Shown here piece by piece: positions 7,404-9,853 of a DNA stretch of 9,853 nt. The stretch is taken from contig JBIKVM010000110.1 in NCBI GenBank assembly GCA_044356825.1, positions 1 through 9,853 on the forward strand. Reading direction: 5' to 3'. The stretch's first letter is position 1. Every line of letters begins with the position of its first letter. The translations under genes were made by a program, and so were the position numbers. The notes under the pieces are model-generated. The model made no database searches. It was not told the DNA's origin and saw only the letters and a list, made by a program, of their open reading frames with translations. This DNA comes from JAUREX01 sp044356825 (GTDB lineage: Bacteria > Pseudomonadota > Alphaproteobacteria > Rhodobacterales > Rhodobacteraceae).

Positions 7404-8102
7404 CTAGCTTGGCCGGCAGCGGCGCACGAACGCTGCCAGCATCTCGAGTCCGCCGGTGCTGTCACGCGCGCCGGCGATCAGTGCGTCCACGTCGGCGCCA
7501 TCCTTGACGAGGGCCGCGCGGCTCTTTCCGAACCACACCCCGCCGTTGGCGGCGGTGACCTCGGGGTGGCCCTGGATGCCCCAGACAGGCAGATCGCGGA
7601 ACCGCCAGACGTGATTGGGGCACTCCGCGCTCTGCGCGAGGATGACCATGTCGGGATGATCCGCGCGCACCTCGTCGTTGTGCCACACGAACATCTCGAC
7701 CTCGGGGCCGCAGCCGCGCACAAGATCGTCCGTCGCTGCCGCACTGCCAAGCGCGAGCCGGGTATAGCCTACCTCGCAGCGGCTGCGCCGGAACACCTGA
7801 TCGCGCCCGCAGAGCGCCGAGCCGAGGATCTGGCTGCCGAAGCACAGGCCGAGCATCGGCTTGCCGATCGCGGCCATGTCGCGGATGAAGGTGTGCTCGC
7901 GCGCGATGAAGTCGTGCGCGTCATAGGCGCTGAGCGGGCTGCCCGAGAGAATGAAGCCGTCGAATTCGTCCGGGTCGGGCGGAAAGCGGTCGCGGAAGGC
8001 CCAGAAGCGCACGACCTCGGCCCCGAGAGCTGAAAGGCGTTCGGGCAGGCCGCTCGCATCATCGCGGGTCGGGCCGTTCTCGAGATAGGCGATTCGTGTC
8101 AT
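7404..8102 (-). CDS. stand-alone class I glutamine amidotransferase-like hydrolase
   Basis: A 232-residue class I glutamine amidotransferase (GATase1) domain of the GMP-synthase-like group, with no synthetase domain attached. The catalytic triad is present: nucleophile C87 in GLCFGSQIL, and H179 and E181 in GIQGHPEVT. The oxyanion-region motif ILSGSP is at 51-56. Such proteins hydrolyse the gamma-amide of glutamine or a gamma-glutamyl amide. Without a partner synthetase nearby, a free-standing role such as gamma-glutamyl hydrolysis (compare PuuD, a different branch of the superfamily) is plausible but inferred. The start ATG overlaps the regulator's stop as ATGA (8099-8102) and is preceded by GAGGG about 6 bases upstream. 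It is the second gene of the operon. The fold and active site are confident; the substrate is not. Confidence 0.9.
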   Translation of the reverse strand: MTRIAYLENGPTRDDASGLPERLSALGAEVVRFWAFRDRFPPDPDEFDGFILSGSPLSAYDAHDFIAREHTFIRDMAAIGKPMLGLCFGSQILGSALCGRDQVFRRSRCEVGYTRLALGSAAATDDLVRGCGPEVEMFVWHNDEVRADHPDMVILAQSAECPNHVWRFRDLPVWGIQGHPEVTAANGGVWFGKSRAALVKDGADVDALIAGARDSTGGLEMLAAFVRRCRPS

Positions 8103-8824
8103 GTCCGGCCCTCAGCACGCCCGGCACCGAGGTCGATACCTGCCGACAGACGGTGCAGGATGCTCTGCCGGACATTGTCGATGTGCAGCGCGATCGCGCG
8201 CGCCGCCGCGGCGCCATCGCCCGCCCGCATCGCGCCGAGGATCGCGAGGTGCTCCTCGCAGGAGGGGCGGAAGCGTTCGGGCACGCGGCGCATGTCGAAC
8301 ATCGCGGTCTTGCGGCGCAGATCGAGCACGATCGCAAGCAGCGTCCGGTTGCCGGCAGCGCGCGCGATCCCCTCGTGGATGTGGTCGTCGAGCAGGTGAT
8401 AGGCCTCGGCCGTCACCGTCCGGGCGGCGAGCAGCGCCTCGACCCGCGCGCAGAGGTCGTCGATCTCCTCATGCGGCATCTTGCCCGTGGCAAGCCCGAC
8501 CGCCTCGACCTCGAGCAGGCGGCGGACAGAGAGGATCTCGAGCACCTCGGCGACCGTCACGCGGTTGACCATGAGCACCCGGGGCGAGACGCGCTGCAAC
8601 AGCCCCTCGCCCTCAAGCCGGCTGATCGCCTCGCGCACCGGCGTGCGCGATAAGTTGAGCAGCCGCGCGAGGAGCCGCTCCTGAATGATCGAGCCGCCCG
8701 GCAGCTTGCCCGCCACCAGCGCGTCGAGGATCTGCTCATAGGCGACCGAGGCAAGGCGCGGCGCGGCGCCGTCGCCATCCAGCGTGTCGAGCGTCTCGCC
8801 GAGTGTCTGCGGCTGCGAAGCCAT
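8099..8824 (-). CDS. GntR-family transcriptional regulator with FCD ligand-binding domain
   Basis: A 241-residue FadR/VanR-type regulator and first gene of the operon. The N-terminal winged helix (about 23-90) shows the GntR pattern: SVAYEQILDALVAGKLPGGSIIQERLLARLLNLSRTPVREAISRLEGEGLL, with the recognition helix around SRTPVREAISRL at 59-70. The C-terminal all-helical FCD domain (about 95-225) keeps the likely metal- and ligand-binding residues D146 and H150 (DDHIH), H192 (CEEH) and H214 (LHIDNV). FCD domains usually bind carboxylic acids or related metabolites, which fits control by an acid derived from the imported compound. The start ATG is at 8824 with a GGTGGG element just upstream; an overlapping ATG ten bases further up is out of frame. 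A GGTATACC palindrome 33 bases upstream is the obvious operator candidate, so it probably controls itself, the operon and the divergent gene. Confidence 0.92.
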   Translation of the reverse strand: MASQPQTLGETLDTLDGDGAAPRLASVAYEQILDALVAGKLPGGSIIQERLLARLLNLSRTPVREAISRLEGEGLLQRVSPRVLMVNRVTVAEVLEILSVRRLLEVEAVGLATGKMPHEEIDDLCARVEALLAARTVTAEAYHLLDDHIHEGIARAAGNRTLLAIVLDLRRKTAMFDMRRVPERFRPSCEEHLAILGAMRAGDGAAAARAIALHIDNVRQSILHRLSAGIDLGAGRAEGRT

Positions 8825-8844
8825 CGCCCACCATCACGATGCCG

Positions 8845-8873
8845 TTGTAATGCAATTGGTATACCGTTAATAT
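8845..8873 (+). promoter_or_regulatory. predicted sigma-70 promoter of the divergent DapA-family gene
   Basis: TTGTAA (8845-8850) and TAATAT (8868-8873) are separated by exactly 17 bases in a short AT-rich island of otherwise GC-rich DNA. They match the -35 and -10 boxes at four of six positions each. A transcript would start near 8880, giving a leader of about 28 bases with the Shine-Dalgarno GGAAGGGA (8893-8900). A minus-strand promoter for the operon must lie in the same 83 bases. TTGCCA (complement of 8879-8884) with TATACC (complement of 8858-8863) is possible, but its 15-base spacer is short. Confidence 0.55.
8858..8865. promoter_or_regulatory. candidate GntR/FCD operator GGTATACC
   Basis: A perfect 8-base palindrome, GGTATACC, inside the spacer between the predicted -35 and -10 of the plus-strand gene and overlapping a possible minus-strand -10. 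Known FCD regulators such as UxuR/ExuR bind sites centred on TTGGTATACCAA. Here the left flank matches (AATT) and the right does not (GTTA). A bound regulator at this place would block RNA polymerase in both directions. That the regulator encoded at 8099-8824 binds here is inferred. Confidence 0.6.
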
Positions 8874-8892
8874 CCCTCTGGCAACAGGCTTC

Positions 8893-8900
8893 GGAAGGGA
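8893..8900 (+). promoter_or_regulatory. ribosome binding site of the DapA-family gene
   Basis: GGAAGGGA lies 7 bases before ATG at 8908. It supports this start over later in-frame ATG codons. Confidence 0.6.
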
Positions 8901-8907
8901 ACAGCGG

Positions 8908-9853
8908 ATGGCGAGCGCGATCACCGAGGCGTCCGACGGGCTCTGCGTCATCGCGCCCACCCCCTTTGCCGAGGACGGCGGGATCGATGCCGCGAGCGCC
9001 GATTCGATGGTGGATTTCTTCCTCGAGAGCGGCGCGCGCGGGATCACGATCCTCGGCGTGATGGGCGAGGCGCCGAAGCTCGCGCCGGACGAGGCGCGCG
9101 CCTTCGTGCGTCAGGTGGTCGCGCGCACGGCCGGGCGCGTGCCGGTCGTCGTCGGCGTCTCTGCCCCCGGCATCGCGATTCTGGGCGATCTGGCGCGCTT
9201 CTCGATGGATGCCGGCGCCGGCGGGGTGATGATCGCACCCACCCCCGGGCTTCAGGGCGACGAGGCGGTCGAGCGCTATCTGGATGCCGCCATCCGCGCG
9301 GTGGGCGCGGATACGCCCGTCTGCCTGCAGGACTTCCCCCCGATCAACGGCGTGCACATCTCGGTGCGCAATGTCGTCGCGCTGACCGCCGCGCACCCCA
9401 ACCTCGTGATGTTCAAGCACGAGGATTTCCCCGGGCTGAACAAGCTCTCGCGCCTGCGCGCCGAGGCCGCCGCCACGGGCGGGCGGCGGCTGAGCGTGCT
9501 GGTCGGCAACAGCGGCGTGTTCCTGCCGCACGAGCTTGAACGGGGCGCGGACGGGGCGATGACGGGCTTTGCATTTCCCGAGATGCTGGCCGAGGTCTGC
9601 CGCCGCCACGCCGCGGGCGACAGGGCGGGGGCCTATGACCTCTTCGATGCCTATCTGCCCCTCATCCGGTATGAACAGCAGCCCGGCATCGGTCTTGCCC
9701 TGCGCAAGGAGGTGCTGCGCCGGCGCGGTGTCATCCGCAGCGCGGCCGTGCGCGCGCCGGGCCCCGCGCTCGGCCCGCAGGATCTTGCCGAACTCGACCA
9801 CCTGATCGCGCGGCTCGGCCCCGAGGCGCGCGCGGTGCTCGTCTCGATCCGGG
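8908..9853 (+). CDS. dihydrodipicolinate synthase/N-acetylneuraminate lyase-family protein (3' end outside window)
   Basis: 315 residues are visible with no stop before the window end; the family is usually about 300, so little is likely missing. It belongs to the class I (Schiff-base) aldolase/lyase superfamily with a TIM barrel. Visible landmarks are the N-terminal APTPF strand (16-20), ILGVMGEAPKL at 48-58 in place of the usual GTTGE, and the Schiff-base lysine K170 in LVMFKHEDFPGL. The position that normally carries the catalytic tyrosine (YNxP) reads QDFP at 141-144, so glutamine replaces tyrosine. Together with the altered GVMGE, this argues against true lysine-biosynthetic DapA and for a divergent subfamily with another substrate, probably a 2-keto acid. 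It is transcribed away from the GntR operon from a shared 83-base region, so it is likely a partner in the same pathway. Confidence 0.88.
   Translation, partial: MASAITEASDGLCVIAPTPFAEDGGIDAASADSMVDFFLESGARGITILGVMGEAPKLAPDEARAFVRQVVARTAGRVPVVVGVSAPGIAILGDLARFSMDAGAGGVMIAPTPGLQGDEAVERYLDAAIRAVGADTPVCLQDFPPINGVHISVRNVVALTAAHPNLVMFKHEDFPGLNKLSRLRAEAAATGGRRLSVLVGNSGVFLPHELERGADGAMTGFAFPEMLAEVCRRHAAGDRAGAYDLFDAYLPLIRYEQQPGIGLALRKEVLRRRGVIRSAAVRAPGPALGPQDLAELDHLIARLGPEARAVLVSIR

Larger units (their letters stand above)
1113..8824 (-). other. predicted seven-gene operon: regulator, importer and three hydrolases
   Basis: Seven genes run on the minus strand with almost no space between them. The junctions are: regulator/amidotransferase ATGA overlap at 8099-8102; 30-base gap; 30-base gap; 24-base gap; permease/ATPase ATGA overlap at 3447-3450; 13-base gap. 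No internal terminator or promoter is evident. Co-transcription and translational coupling at the two overlaps are inferred from spacing. The set contains every part of an ABC importer (binding protein, both permease halves in one chain, ATPase) plus three hydrolase-type enzymes, which points to uptake and breakdown of an amide-, peptide- or C-N-bonded compound. With the regulator as first gene, autoregulation is likely. Confidence 0.8.

Noticed and set aside
8557..9801. 414-codon open frame on the minus strand
   Set aside because: It runs antisense through the DapA-family gene, across the divergent promoter and out of frame through the GntR gene. Its composition is that of a shadow frame.
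5151..9853. Ectoine or creatine degradation locus
   Set aside because: The M24 protein resembles creatinase-like enzymes including ectoine hydrolase DoeA. But the partners expected for ectoine use (DoeB deacetylase, EutABC-type proteins, Ehu or Ueh transporter, EnuR) and for creatine use (sarcosine oxidase or dehydrogenase, creatininase) are absent here.
1..9853. CRISPR array, rRNA, tRNA, insertion sequence or phage genes
   Set aside because: No regularly spaced repeats, no RNA gene sequence, no transposase, integrase or phage protein, and no terminal inverted repeats could be recognised.

Overview
The window is GC-rich, with G or C in most third codon positions and long spurious open frames opposite the real genes. 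Together with the gene types, this suggests an alphaproteobacterium, probably of the Rhodobacteraceae. That placement is an inference from composition and gene content; no rRNA or other marker gene is present.

Layout. (1) Positions 1-562 (+) hold the 3' part of a WYL-domain transcriptional regulator. (2) Positions 563-1112 are about 550 bases with no convincing gene, containing one perfect 12-base palindrome. (3) Positions 1113-8824 (-) hold seven tightly packed genes that read as one operon. In order of transcription they are a GntR/FCD regulator, a stand-alone class I glutamine amidotransferase-like hydrolase, a PotD-like periplasmic binding protein, an M24/creatinase-fold hydrolase lacking the family's metal ligands, one permease carrying both spermidine/putrescine-type (PotB/PotC) halves, a PotA-like ATPase and a metal-dependent amidohydrolase. 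Gaps are 13-30 bases, or 4-base ATGA overlaps. (4) Positions 8825-8907 are a short divergent promoter region with a GGTATACC palindrome. (5) From 8908 (+) runs a dihydrodipicolinate synthase/N-acetylneuraminate lyase (DapA)-superfamily gene that is still open at the window end.

How the genes may work together. The binding protein, fused permease and ATPase make a complete importer of the polyamine/opine/Fe type. Three hydrolase-type enzymes encoded with it suggest that an amide-, peptide- or C-N-bonded compound is imported and cut in steps. The divergent aldolase/lyase-family enzyme could act on a keto-acid product. The GntR/FCD regulator probably binds GGTATACC, which lies between the likely -35 and -10 of the lyase gene, and so could control both directions. 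The substrate cannot be named from sequence. The most unusual points are this gene combination, the single-chain permease, the M24 protein without metal ligands, and a DapA-family protein whose usual catalytic tyrosine position reads glutamine.
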